The position numbers were made by a program, and so were the translations under genes. The notes below the pieces were generated by a model that did not search any database, was not told the origin of the DNA, and saw only the letters and a program-made list of their open reading frames with translations. Positions 43,210 to 55,020 of a stretch of 64,000 nt of DNA are shown piece after piece. Source of the DNA: Aedes albopictus (lineage: Eukaryota > Arthropoda > Insecta > Diptera > Culicidae); assembly GCF_035046485.1 (NCBI RefSeq), contig NC_085138.1, positions 10,451,823 through 10,515,822 on the forward strand, given 5' to 3'. Each line of letters begins with the position of its first letter. Within the stretch, counting starts at the first letter, position 1.

Positions 43210-45023
43210 CACTGACCCCACACGTATGAATCATCTAAAGGTTTTTGCATCATAAAAATAATAAAACAGAAGAAAATGAACCATATATTTCAATGTACTC
43301 AAAACCAAACAGTAGGATTATGTCTATACTTCTAATTCATGAACACTTTGTTCGTTTAATTTAATGAAAAATGTTAAAATTTTGACTTTCTCGAAGAATG
43401 CCGGAAACCACAGTTTATGAATCAGCAGAATACTTGCCCACAGATATGAATCAATTGAGACACTATTTATGAATCAACGAAATTTTGGCAAATCTCTTAA
43501 AGCTCATGACACCATACACCTCAATGGCTGTTGAAGTGTTGAACCATCATCTCAGAACACATAATAGACATCTGCCAAAAATCTGAATCAATTTCAGACA
43601 GGTGTGTCTACTTTTAAAATGAACAAAACTGCAACATAGTATTCTCACATTCGATTTGCATGGGCAATTTTACAACTATGCAACTTTACATGCACTAAAA
43701 GGTATCGCAAAACTGGTATTAAAGAGGTTTAAAGACTATTTATAGTCAATTATTGAAGATCGGGATCAAAAAGCGTTTTTCATCGCTGCTTGATATTCTC
43801 TATTGGTGTTATGTATTGCAGAAAAGGTTCAAATGAATAAGACGATGATTTCATCGAAAATCTTATTTAGACCCGAATTGAGGCCACCAACCAAGGATGC
43901 TTTCACTCACCTGGCAATCATTTAATTCAAGCGTCTATAACTCAGTTTAGAAGCTTGTTACTACGATGTGATGTTCGTCAAACTTGTGAGGTAGTTTTTA
44001 TCTTACAATTATCACCAAGGACGCCATATTATAACTTTTATATTTACGGCGTGAAAGTGTTGGTACCTCCAACTGTTACTAAACGATTGAATTTTGCGAT
44101 CATTTAGGATGAGTAGGTAATACTAGCGTTCTCACGCTATAGATGTGGGAGTTATAACATGATGTCCTTGGTGATAATTGGTGGGAAATCACTGCCCTAC
44201 AAGTTTGCCGAACATCACATTGTAGTAACAAGCTTCTGAATTGGGTTACAGACAAATGAATTTAAAGATTGCCAGGTGAGTTAAAGCATCCTTGCTACCA
44301 ACAGGTTTTCAAATTTTGTTTTGTACTATCTCATCAAACATATTTTAATCAACGTCGCCCCAAAATAAACAAAATCCTGTGCTTTAGATCAATATTCGTT
44401 CCTGATACGCTCTTTATCAAGTGTCCAGGAGCGATAACATCATTCAAAATGGCATCGAATCTGTCGAAAGCCATCCCGGTTCTATAACATGCTGAGCATT
44501 TCTTACAAAAATAGAAAACCTGGTGAAATATAATTCAAAAATGCAAAAGTTCAGCAGATTTTCACCTGATTCATAAATTGTGCCATACCCGTTTTTTCCC
44601 CACAATTTATGAATCAGGTGTTTTCTTCAATTTTTATGTGAAATCGTCATTCCACAACACTTTCCCTTCATAAACATGCTGGTTCATCATGTTACAGTAG
44701 GTTACTGTTCGATTTTTCCTCAAAAAGCTGTACAGAAACGTCTAAATTGTCAATTTTTTCTTATCAACAACAGTCGTGTGTCTTACAAAAGCGACTAAAA
44801 AATGGCAACAATGACAGCATAAAAATCACGCCGACAATTTTTGTTGATTTCGGAAACAATATCGGATTCCGCGCTGTAACAACTGTTGTGACGTTCGATA
44901 TACACAAGGGTTTGTCTAACAAAAATACTTTTTAGATGTTTTGTGACAAATTACCTTCTGATTTTGATATTTAAAGCCAGCTGATTCATAAACTGTGGGT
45001 GATTCAACGGTGTGGGGTCACTG
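43210..45023. mobile_element. 1.8-kb Tc1/mariner-like non-autonomous element
   Basis: TA-CACTGACCCCACAC at the left and GTGTGGGGTCACTG-TA at the right. Sub-terminal TATGAATCA motifs occur at least four times near the left end and about three times, mainly inverted, near the right. No transposase. It contains a foldback at 43885-44300. Confidence 0.75.
43885..44300. mobile_element. foldback MITE nested in the mariner-like element
   Basis: ACCAAGGATGCTTTCACTCA with CCTGGCAATCATTTAATTC on the left and inverted copies at 44225-44300 (GCCAGGTGAGTTAAAGCATCC). Inner TTATCACCAAGGACGCCAT pairs with ATGTCCTTGGTGATAA. Confidence 0.7.
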
Positions 45024-45392
45024 TACTAAATAAATAATTTGATGGAATAGTCAAGGAGTAAGGGCTATGCCTCTCAGCGAGCTATTAGTTTATTGATCGA
45101 GCTGTTATTTTATCCACGGAAATTGGAACTTTTTTGTAAATTTGACTGTCAAAACAAAGATATGGCATGTTGTTATATCGAAAAAATATGTTTATCGCTA
45201 AACAGCCCAATCGTAAAATTTTGAAAAAGCTTTGTCAATTTACGAGAAAATTTAATAAATGAAAATTTGACAGTAGGTGGCGTCCTAAAACGTGCTTATC
45301 AATATCAATATCAGCACTGTTGTCGTTTCGTTGAATGTACAGTACAGTACTCATGTTGGATTTTATTACAGAAGAGTAGGGGTGAGAGGAAT

Positions 45393-45865
45393 TGTAGGAT
45401 AAGAGATTGGATATGGGATAATATAAAAAAAATTACGGTATTGAATAATATAAGAATTGTAGGATTAAATATTGATACGGAAGAGAAAGAAAAAAAAACA
45501 TCGAAATAAAACAACATGAACACCCCTATTACGTACTAGCGAGGTCACTCACTGCTTCATAGTATGATCGACTGTATCGACTGAATCGAGAAAAAAACGT
45601 GGCAACGTGGGAGCGTGCCTCACGCAAACTGTGCGCCGAGCTATATGCGAGTCAGTTGATAGACTGAAGCAAACGACGACGGACAAGCTGACTTCGCTCC
45701 GACGATAGGCAAGCGGGTGGAGCCGCTTTCTGCAGGTCGGAGCATTGAAGATCGGCAACGGCAGCCATACCGGCAGTTTACCGGCAGCGAGGATTTTGGA
45801 ATTTCCTCATTGTGGCTGTTTGAAGGTGTGGACGGGTGACAGAGTTGGTAGCTCTGGTCACGACA
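45393..45865 (+). repeat. right LTR (empty-site allele of the MITE)
   Basis: 473 bp; identical by eye to the left LTR apart from the MITE and one A/T difference near 45434. Confidence 0.9.
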
Positions 45866-45990
45866 ATTGACCAAAATCGATGCTTCTACCCTATTGCATA
45901 TTTTTCAGTTCAGCTTCTGAAATAAGATGTAGGTGGTTGAATCTAGATATGTCGAAGTGATATTTTCAGCATTGGTTAGAATGTGGCCAC
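45866..45990 (+). repeat. 125-bp flanking duplication, right copy
   Basis: Identical by eye to 39663-39787. It is followed by unrelated sequence CATAAACGATAAGG. Confidence 0.95.
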
Positions 45991-46430
45991 CATAAACGAT
46001 AAGGAGGCTACCTCATGACTTCCCGGAACAATTCCGGAACCATGACCATGGACTACGGTGCTCAAAACTAGAAGGAATTTGTGACTGATTGATGCAAAAA
46101 AAAATGAAATCCGTTGAAAAATGACTGAGAACCAGCAATTTGATTTTGAAATTTTCGTCGAAATGGGGGTTGGGGACGTACGCGGTAAAAATTTTAAAAA
46201 ATATAATGAAATTTGTCATTACTTTTTTTTATTCAATGGTTCCATTAACAGTTTAATTACAATATCTGTATTGTTCTGTACTGTGTATCCCCGTTGATTT
46301 GGCTCCTGTCAATCCGAACATTTTTTAATTGGTCCCACTAATTTACACTTAGTTCTGAAAATGGTTCAAACGTCATTCATCTATGGAACATAATAAATCG
46401 GAAAGTAGAATCAAAATAAAATTACCAATG
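45991..46430. other. no recognised feature
   Basis: No coding signature or clear repeat. Confidence 0.4.
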
Positions 46431-46431
46431 T

Positions 46432-46492
46432 ATAGAGATGAACCAGCCTCAGGCTGAAAATCTCTCTAATAAAGACATCTAACCTAACCTAT
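46432..46492 (+). mobile_element. 3'-end fragment of a non-LTR retroposon
   Basis: AGAGATGAACCAGCCTCAGG, then CTGAAAATCTCTCTAATAAAG with a TCTAACCTAACC tail. It is the same family as 38907-38964 in the opposite orientation. Confidence 0.65.
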
Positions 46493-46610
46493 ACTACCAA
46501 TAAGGATATAAGATATGCGTTTTTTTTTCAACACTTACACTCATACAGCATTCACAGATAAACAGACGAACACTTCGAACATTTTTCAACTAGAGTCATA
46601 GTCACGGAAA

Positions 46611-47121
46611 CATCCCAAGTAACCACGGTGCTGAAGCCTTATTGAATGCAGATATACGGTGTATTTAGAACAATCATTACTTTACATGCAAACTTAAGGT
46701 TGATTTAAAGTGGAAATGGGCAATTCGGCATCAACATTTCAAAAGGGCGTAACTGCTTTTACAACCAATTCTCACAGAGCTGTGCATCGTATATCATTCA
46801 CCTTACGCAATTCACATCCATTGAACGAAAGAGGAGAATTTTATCTTTCTATTTGTGCTAGTGGATTGCTCGGGAGGGATGAGATAAGGTCCACAGCTTT
46901 ATGAGAAGGCATTGGTTGCAAAAGCAGTTACGCCCTTTTGAAATGTTGGTGCCGAATTATGCGACTGAACTAAGATTATACCAGTATAATCTTATCTTGG
47001 TTCTATAATTGCCCACTTCCACTTTAAATCAACCTTAAGTTTGCATGTAAAGTAATGATTGCTCTAAATACACCGTATATCTGCATTCAATAAGGCTTCA
47101 GCACCGTGGTTACTTGGGATG
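46611..47121. mobile_element. 511-bp foldback MITE with CATCCCAAGTAACCAC ends
   Basis: Arms of about 110 bp: CATCCCAAGTAACCACGGTG at the left and its complement ending at 47121. An inner palindrome at about 46725-46955 (TCGGCATCAACATTTCAAAA / complement) appears to be a second nested hairpin. Confidence 0.8.
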
Positions 47122-48644
47122 TTTGCCCAATGCTAAAAGGACTTAGTTCGGCCTTAGTGCAAGCAATTTTTCTCCAAATTCATGCATCGGACATAACTTC
47201 GGAATCATAGCAGATTCGTAGATCATCAGAGCCGCTAAACAGCGCACCATACTTCCGAAGTTAGGCCCAATTCCATGGAAACAAACGATTTTTACTCGCA
47301 CTAAATTTCGCGTTCCTACTATGTTTTGAGGAATATGCTCTATGTCAGTTGGGACATCACGCAAAGAAAAGGTAGAAGATGTTTCTTCTTAATAAACCAA
47401 CGTTCATAAGTATCGTAGACCAAATTACATCTATCTCAGATCCAAAACCACCCCCTCCCATTGTAGACGTTGATTCATACACCATTTTAAAAATCCCATT
47501 TCTCTTCCCCATAAAAAGTTTACGTTGTTTATGAACAGCGCCAAAGCTTAGGTATTTAGAACAATTCAGAAGTTCATCAGTTTTAAATTCAATTGCAAAC
47601 CTTTTCTTCTAGAAAACTAATAACGTCCTGTTAGGTGGATTTCTAGGAAAAGCCACATACACTTACCAATCAGTGCAAATTACCGATATCATAAAATTTG
47701 CGAAATACCTTGTCAATCAATTTTGCAAGCAATTTTGTTGGCGATCAATTGCCCACTTCCGCGTAATCTCTTCAAGGGCCGTTGAAAAACTACGTCTTTC
47801 ACTTAAGAAGAAGAGGACCCGAGAATTTGTGAAACTTCAGGTATTCAGAATATGAAAAGAACGGAACAGTTGGGGATTTAAAATATCAAAAAAATAGTAC
47901 ACGTCATATTTGGATAGTGCCCAACCGAACAAAACATAAAAGCGTCACGATTGCCCATTATCTATACGCGTCCTGATAACTTGATGAGCGTAGTTTTTTT
48001 TTCTTTCCGCTTCATTCATACCGAATCGAGTCTTATCATTTTGTGTTAACTAGTTAGCATATGATTGCGAGTACGTCACACTTCATTTATGGCTAATTTG
48101 AAGCACCGTGTCGAAAAATGTAGCATTCATCGATTGTTTTCTCCATATTAAGATTTTTCTATCAATTGTAAAAATTGTTGTTTGGCTTTTAATTGTTTTG
48201 TAGTTCCAAATTTCATTTCTCATATATAATCTACCAGAAAAATTCAAACATTTTCCGATTCACCCAGTGTCTTCAAACCATTTTGTGAATGAATCACTCT
48301 CTGATTCACGAAAGATGAGCAGAGAGAAATGGACAAAAAAACAAAGCTTCGTTCGTTGGGGGGAAGCTTGCTTGCTTGACAACAAGATCATAAATACTGT
48401 TACGGTTCTGAATACCGACGCACATGTTGAGAAAGGCATGGATTGATGCGTTTTTTGAAATGGTTTTTAATGGATGGATGGGATGAAACGGGTTTCAACT
48501 TATTGATAGTGCGATATACCAATAAATATTGTGCCAAAAAGAAAGACTGCCAAATAAAAACATTATGCCTGACACATGATGTACGTTTGTAAAATAGTCA
48601 ATTGGCAAAGAAACCGCTCATTGTGGAAGTCCCCACATATACAG
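47122..48644. other. no recognised feature
   Basis: A 73-codon - strand frame at 47143-47364 has no domain I recognise. The rest is AT-rich unique sequence. Confidence 0.4.
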
Positions 48645-49457
48645 TTAGGTTCCTGAGTGCAAACTTTTTGAAGGGTGATGGAGGACCATAAATGGTGAAA
48701 AAAAATGTTCTACACATTTGGTCAAATCTCAACCGTTACGTAGTTATTGAACTTCCCATGTCTTTGACTCTTATTGCCTTAACTGGCTATAACTTGAAAA
48801 TGGTCAAACTTATCGCAGTTTTTTTACCCTTATTCGAAAGATTATTGAATTTTCTATCAAATGGCATCTTTGAACCGATTGGTTTAGTTAAATAACAAAG
48901 TTTTCTAGAGCAAATAACTCAAAAGTAGTGGTTTTAATTTGTTTTTGTCAATTATCTTTGAACAATGCGTAATAATTTAAAATTCTGTAGCTTCTGTTCC
49001 ACTCTACAATTCGTTGTTTGACATCAAACTTCTATCTCTAACCGTTTTCTTGCAATTTCGATTTAAGGACAAGGTATTTGGAGTACATAGCTCAAATTTT
49101 CTAGAGCACCGTTTTTAAGAACCGGTGAACGGATTCGGATCAAAATGCATCATGCTGATTGTTCAGTGGTTGTCATCAGCGTGATGCATTATGATTCAAA
49201 TCCGTTCAACGGTTCTAAAAAACGGTGCTCTGGAAAATTTGAGCTATGTACTCCAAATACCTTGTCCTTAAACATCGCATTTCAGATCATAAATTTGCAA
49301 CTGTCATGGTAAGCACTTTTTTGCGCACTGTGCCGCACATGTAAATCAAAATTGCAAGAAAACGATAAGAGCTAGAAGTTTGGTATCAAAGAACGAATTG
49401 TAGAGTGGAACAGGGGCCACAACTTTGCCAAAGAAAGAATTTTATTTCATTACGCAT

Positions 49458-52400
49458 TTTCATTTATTTAGTTCACATCAAATTCATGATAATACTGAAT
49501 CAACAATTTGCCGTCATAATACTCGATTTGCAGCTGCAGCTCTCCATCCTCCGTCACGCCCAACACTCGCCAGATCACGCTCCACCTGGTCCGCCCATCG
49601 TGCTCTCTGCGCTCCACGCCTTCTTGTACCAACCGGATGGTTAGCAAACACCAACTTTGCAGGGTTGTTGTCCGGCATTCTTGCAACATGCCCTGCCCAT
49701 CGTATCCTTCCGGCTTTGGCCACCTTCTGGATGCTGGGTTCGCCCTAAAGTGCAGCGAGCTCGTGGTTCATCCATCTCCGCCACACACCGTTCTCCTGCA
49801 CGCCGCCGAAGATCGTCCTTAGCACCCGTCGCTCGAAAACTCCGAGTGCTTGCAGGTCCTCCTCGAGCAGAACCGGTCTTATTAACGTCTTGTACATGGT
49901 ACATTTGGTGCGGGGGTGAATCTTTTTTGACCGCAGTTTCTTCTGGAGCCCATAGTAGGCACGACTTCCACTGATGATGCGCCTTCGTATTTCACGGCTC
50001 ACGTTATTGTCAGTCGTTAGCAAGGAACCGAGGTAGACGAATTCTTCTACCACCTCGAAAGTATCCCCGTCTATCGTAACATTGCTGCCAAGGCTTGTCC
50101 TGTCTCGCTCAGTCCCACCTACCAGCATGTACTTTGTCTTAGCCGCATTCACCACCAGTCCGACCTTTGCTGCTTCACGTTTCAGGCGGGTGTACTGTTC
50201 TGCCACCGTTCCAAATGTTCTGGCAATAATATCCATGTCATCCGCAAAACAGACAAACTGGCTGGATTTCGTGAAGATCGTACCCCGGCTGTTGAGCCCG
50301 GCTCGTCGCATAACACCTTCCAGGGCGATGTTGAATAGTAGGCAGGAAAGTCCATCACCTTGTCGTAGTCCCCGTCGAGATTCAAATGAACTGGATAGCT
50401 CACCCGAAATCCTTACGCTGTTCTGCACACCGTCCATCGTTGCTCTTATCAGTCTAGTCAGCTTCCCGGGAAAGCTGTTCTCGTCCATAATTTTCCATAG
50501 CTCTGTGCGGTCGATACTGTCGTACGCCGCTTTGAAGTCGATGAACAGGTGATGCGTTGGGACCTGGTATTCACGGCATTTCTGGAGGATTTGCCGTACG
50601 GTGAAGATCTGGTCCGTTGTCGACCGGCCGTCGATGAAACCGGCTTGGTAACTTCCCACGAACTCATTTACTTTAGGTGAAAGACGACGGAAGATGATCT
50701 GGGATAGCACTTTGTAGGCGGCGTTCAAAACGGTGATCGCTCCAAAGTTCTCACACATTAGCTTGTCGCCTTTCTTGTGGATGGGACAGATTATCCCTTC
50801 CTTCCACTCCTCCGGTAGCTGTTCGGTTTCCCAGATCTTGACTACTAACTGGTGCAGACAGGTGGCCAACTTTTCCGGGCCCATCTTGATGAGTTCTGCT
50901 GCGATACCGTCCTTACCAGCCGCTTTGTTGTTTTTGAGCTGGTGGATGGCATCCTTAACTTCCCTCAGCGTGGGAGTTGGTTCGTTCCCGTCCTCTGCTG
51001 CACCAACATAGTCATTTCCTCCGCTGCCTTGGTCCTCCGTGCCTACATTCTCTTCGCCATTCAGGTGCTCGTCGAAGTGCTGCTTCCACCTTTCGATCAC
51101 CTCACGTTTGTCCGTCAGGAGGCTCCCTTCCTTATCCCTGCATATTTCGGCTTGCGGCACGTAGCCTTTGCGGGATGCGTTGAGCTTCTGGTAGAACTTG
51201 CGTGTTTCTTGTGAACGGCACAGCAGTTCCATTTCCTCGCACTCCGCTTCTTCCAGGCGGCGCTTTTTCTCCCAGAAGAGACGGGTCTGCTGCTTCTGCT
51301 TCTGTCTGTATCGCTCCACATTCTGTCGGGTTCCATGCTGCAGCATTACCGCCTGCGCTGCATCCTTCTCCTCCAGAACCGCTCTGCACTCCTCGTCGAA
51401 CCAATCGTTTCGTCGACTCCGTTCTACGTACCCGATAGTGCTCTCGGCTGCGTTGTTGATGGCTGCTTTCACTGTACTCCAGCAGTCCTCTAGAGGGGCC
51501 ACATCGAGCACACCCTCGTCCGGCAACGCTGCCTCGAGATTCTGCGCGTATGCGGTGGCGACATCCGGTTGCTTCAGTCGCTCTAGATCGTACCGGGGCG
51601 GCCGCCGGTACTGTACATTGTTAATAACGGAGAGTTTTGGGCGCAGTTTAACCATCACCAGGTAGTGATCAGAGTCGATATTAGCGCCACGATAGGTCCT
51701 GACGTCGATAATGTCGGAGAAGTGCCGTCCATCAATCAGAACGTGGTCGATTTGCGATTCCGTTTGTTGTGGTGATCTCCAGGTGTAACGATAAGGGAGG
51801 CTGTGTTGGAAAAAGGTGCTACGAATGGCCATGTTCTTGGAGGCGGCGAAATCAATGAGGCGTAGGCCATTTTCGTTCGTCAGCTGGTGGGCGCTGAACT
51901 TTCCAATCGTCGGTCTGAATTCCTCCTCCTGGCCTACCTGAGCGTTTAGATCCCCTATGATGATCTTGACGTCGTGGTTTGGGCAGCGGTCGTACTCGCG
52001 TTCGAGCTGCGCGTAAAATGCGTCTTTGTCATCATCAGTGCTTCCGGAGTGAGGGCTGTGCACGTTTATTATGCTAATGTTGAAGAATCGGCCCTTGATC
52101 CTCAACCTGCACATTCTTTCGTCGATCGGCCACCAACCGATCATGCGCCTCTGCATGTCGCCCATCACTATAAAAGCTGTTCCCAGCTCACGTGTGTTGC
52201 CGCAACTCTGGTAGATGGTATGATTACCTCTAAACGTTCGCACCATAGATCCTGTCCAACACACCTCCTGCAGCGCTACGATTCCGAACCCGCGGTCCAG
52301 CAGTATATCGGCGAGTATGCGGGTGCTCCCGATGAAGTTGAGAGATCTGCAGTTCCACGTACCGAGCTTCCAATCGCAAGTCCGTTTTCGTCGCTGTGGT

Positions 52401-52659
52401 CGTCGCCATTGGTATCGGTTCGCATTCGTCTCTTGTTGATTTTCCGGTGCTAGTCTTTTTTACGGCTGGCTCGCAGGGCCTGACACCAACCCACTAATCC
52501 AGGGAGCTGGGCTTACCTTCCCGGAAGCTACGGGTTCTGCATTGGCATTTCCTCCAACTACAGTGCTAACTAACTAGGCTCGAGCGCCAGTCTTCACCGG
52601 GGGTGGTGTTTTTAATGGGCGCCCAGGAGATAATATTTTACCTGAGCTTCCACCCCCTT
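49458..52659 (-). mobile_element. full-length RTE-clade non-LTR retrotransposon (3.2 kb)
   Basis: Bounded by an 8-bp duplication TTACGCAT at 49450-49457 and 52660-52667. The 5' end on the - strand starts with a G-rich AAAGGGGGTGGAAGCTCAGG. The 3' end is a short A-rich CTAAATAAATGAAA. One ORF encodes endonuclease plus RT. Size and single-ORF layout fit RTE elements such as mosquito JAM1. Confidence 0.85.
49514..52455 (-). pseudogene. RTE endonuclease-reverse transcriptase, nearly intact
   Basis: APE-type endonuclease: LGTWNCRSLN and VALQEVCWTGS at the start, IIIGDLNAQVG in the middle, IDHVLIDGRHFSD and DSDHYLVMV at its end. RT: KDGIAAELIKMG, SYQAGFIDGRSTTDQIF, LFIDFKAAYDSID (motif A), GLRQGDGLSCLLFNIALE, FVCFADDMDIIAR (motif C), FVYLGSLLT. 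The frame is open from about 52455 to 49745. The first methionine in frame (52228) is too late for the endonuclease, so the natural start is unclear. Defects: about ten residues missing after LIRPVLL, a TAG at 49745-49747 after NHELAAL, and a TGA near 49514. The C-terminal tail (RIRWAGHVARMPDNNPAKLV) is otherwise in the same frame. Confidence 0.85.
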
Positions 52660-52999
52660 TTACGCATGTTTCAAAGATAATTGACAAAAACCAATTAAAA
52701 CACAATTCTTAGCTATTTTGCTCTAGAAAACTTAGTTATTTAACTAAACCCATCGAGTCAAAGATGCCATTTGATAGAAAATTGAAAAATCTTTCGAATA
52801 AGGGGTAAAAAACTTCGATAAGTTTGACCATTTTCAAGTTATAGCCAGTTAAGGCAATAAGAGTCAAAAACATGGGAAGTTCAATAACTACGTAACGGTT
52901 GAAATTTGACCATATGCGTAGAACAATTTTTTTCACCATTTATGTCCTCTATCACCCTTTAAGAAGTTTTCACTCATGAACCTAACACCCTATGTACAA

Positions 53000-53060
53000 A
53001 TGATGGCACAAATTTCCCAAATGGAGGGGAACGTGCCTCTGGAGTCGACCTACTGATATC
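53000..53060 (+). repeat. fragment of a dispersed repeat shared with 4480-4540
   Basis: GGCACAAATTTCCCAAATGG, then AGGGGAACGTGCCTCTGGAG; inverted relative to the copy next to the assembly gap. Confidence 0.6.
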
Positions 53061-54244
53061 CAAAAATGTGGTCAAAATGCTTCTTTTTATAATCATTAAA
53101 AGTCTATTGTACTTTTGGATAGAAGATGCATATCTTGAAGTCTCTTCCATGTAGTGTTGCCACAGATATAGATTTTCCTGGAATAGTACATATTCTTTTT
53201 CTTCTTTTTGTCGTAACGTCCCCACTGGGACAAAGTTTGTTTCTCAGCTTTCTGGTCTATGAGCACTTCCACAGTTATTAACTGAGAGCTTCCTCTTCGA
53301 ATGACCATTTTACATACAGGGGGTAGCCAAATTGTTTGAGATAGGCAACTTTTAAAGATGTTCAAATTCATTGTATTTATGTATGCATTACTGCTTGAGC
53401 AGCTTGGTTACTTGGCTAGAGCTTAAAAAATCTGGACACATCTTTACAGGGATTGAATAGAAATTTTCGATGATCTCGAAAGATTCTGAAACTCTTTCAA
53501 GTGTTTTCTAATTAATTCTGGTGCAATTATGAATGCAACAATATGCGTAGAAGGTTGCTAGGAGTCACTGACAGAATGCAAAGAACTTTGTTTATGTATT
53601 TGCTACGAATTGAAATTCAATTATTACTTTGAATTAAAAAGTAATTAACAGGATACTGAGCATGAGCATGAGCATAGATGACCGCACAATTCGTAGTTGC
53701 TACTCCGTGATTGACCAGATCAATCGAAATTGCACAAGGAACCAATAAATAGGGCTTGGGACTAGCCTACTATTCTCAATGTACACAGATCGAGAGCTCT
53801 CAACTTTAGTAAGAAAAGTAATGAACAGGGTACTGTCCATAAAATAAGTAGACTTAGTTGTTGACATCTCAGTCCGCCTTATTTTTCGTATACGAAATAG
53901 TCTATAGACTTTTGTTCATACAAATTTCTCGAAATTTCTATGAATTACAAACTTTGGCCAGACTCCCCCTCCCCGTAAATATTTACGAAGTCTATGAACG
54001 GGCCCTAGGTCAGCCGTTCCCACCTACGAACTCATTGTAGTCTATTTTACGAAACGACAACAGTGTTGATATTGATATTGATATTCACACTCACGGGCTT
54101 GGACGCGACCTCCTGTCTAATTTTCATTCATGAAATGAGCGATCAGCTTATCCTAAACGTCTCGTAAAATGGCTCATTGTTATCAAGTTCATGGTTACAC
54201 ATACGTTGTCCTTATTTTAAAAACTCGTTCATAATTAGGAGTTG
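53061..54244. other. no recognised gene
   Basis: Includes a short GAGCATGAGCAT repeat (about 53660) and GATATTGATATTGATATT (54067-54084). The rest is unassigned. Confidence 0.4.
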
Positions 54245-54252
54245 ATGTACAC

Positions 54253-55012
54253 TAGGGTGGCCCACACTTATATGAAAAACAAAAATTTCGAAAAATGTCA
54301 AGTCTTACCTCCTAAATCAGTTGTTTTGGACTCCCAGAAGCTACGTTCAAAATTTGAGCAAAATCAATTAAGCCTCAAAACGCTCAAAGCGCTCAAAACG
54401 CTTGAAGTTTGTATGGGAAAACTTGGCCAAATGTATGCAGAAATGTTAAGTTTTCGAATTTTGCCGCTAGGTGGCGCTGTAAGCGTTCAATAAATAAACC
54501 CTTTGGTATTTTTGTAGGTGACTATATGCCAAAGAACTTTGTCGAAGACCGCGAAGTGATCCGACGGCTGTGAGAAAAGTTATACCCTAGGCAAAGTGAG
54601 GCAAAGTATTGAGATTTCATTATTGATATTATTCCTTTGCATGTATTGGAAAAACAACAATAAAGTTTATCCTCACTTTACCTAGGGTATAACTTTTTCC
54701 TCAGACGTTGCATCACTTTGTGGTCTTCGACAAAGTTGTTAGTCATATAGTCACCTACAATAATACCAAAGGGTTTGATTATTGAACGCTTACAGCGCCA
54801 CCTAGCGGCAAAATTCGAAAACTTAAAATTTCTGCATACATTTGGCCAAGTTTTCCCATACAAACTTCAAGCGTTTTGAGCGCCCCCTTAGGCTCAACCG
54901 ATTTTGCTGAAATTTTGAACGTAGCCTCTGGGAGTCCAAAACATCTGATTTAGAAGGTAAGACTTGGCATTTTTCGAAATTTTTGTTTTTCATATAAGTG
55001 TGGGCCACCTTA
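54253..55012. mobile_element. 760-bp palindromic hAT-like MITE
   Basis: Ends TAGGGTGGCCCACACTTATA / inverted, finishing GGGCCACCTTA. ATGTACAC is duplicated at 54245-54252 and 55013-55020. The arms of about 345 bp are inverted copies around a short unique centre (about 54600-54665). A half copy lies at 17410-17750. Confidence 0.85.
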
Positions 55013-55020
55013 ATGTACAC

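Larger units (their letters stand above)
39788..45865 (+). mobile_element. 6.1-kb LTR element without visible coding capacity
   Basis: LTRs lie at 39788-40426 and 45393-45865 (TGTAGGATAAGAGATTGG...GGTCACGACA). They differ by a MITE in the left one and otherwise by about one base. After the left LTR comes AT-TGGCGCAGCAATC, a primer-site-like sequence. Before the right LTR is the purine-rich AGAAGAGTAGGGGTGAGAGG. Internal sequence (40427-45392) has no frame with protease, RT or integrase motifs. About 1.8 kb of it is a later TIR insertion, leaving about 3.15 kb of own sequence. This matches a LARD-type non-autonomous retrotransposon. Confidence 0.85.
48645..52985. mobile_element. foldback element split by an RTE insertion
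   Basis: The left arm 48645-49160 starts TTAGGTTCCTGAGTGCAAAC. The right arm 49180-49457 plus 52660-52985 ends GAACCTAA. Shared blocks include ACGTAGTTATTGAACTTCCC, GGCTATAACTTGAAAATGG, TGTTCCACTCTACAATTCG and GGACAAGGTATTTGGAGTAC. Without the RTE it is about 1.1 kb and folds along nearly its whole length. The target duplication was not determined. Confidence 0.8.

Noticed and set aside
39788..45865. Segmental duplication of a host region (instead of an LTR element)
   Set aside because: TG...CA ends, primer-site-like and purine-tract sequences at the correct positions, and terminal placement fit LTRs better. The 125-bp flanks remain unexplained.
47143..47364. 73-codon - strand frame as a host exon
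   Set aside because: No splice sites or domain recognised; length is within chance expectation.
49008..49416. Separate MITE nested in the 48.6-kb foldback
   Set aside because: Reconsidered: it is the inner continuation of the same arms, seen once the RTE insertion is removed.
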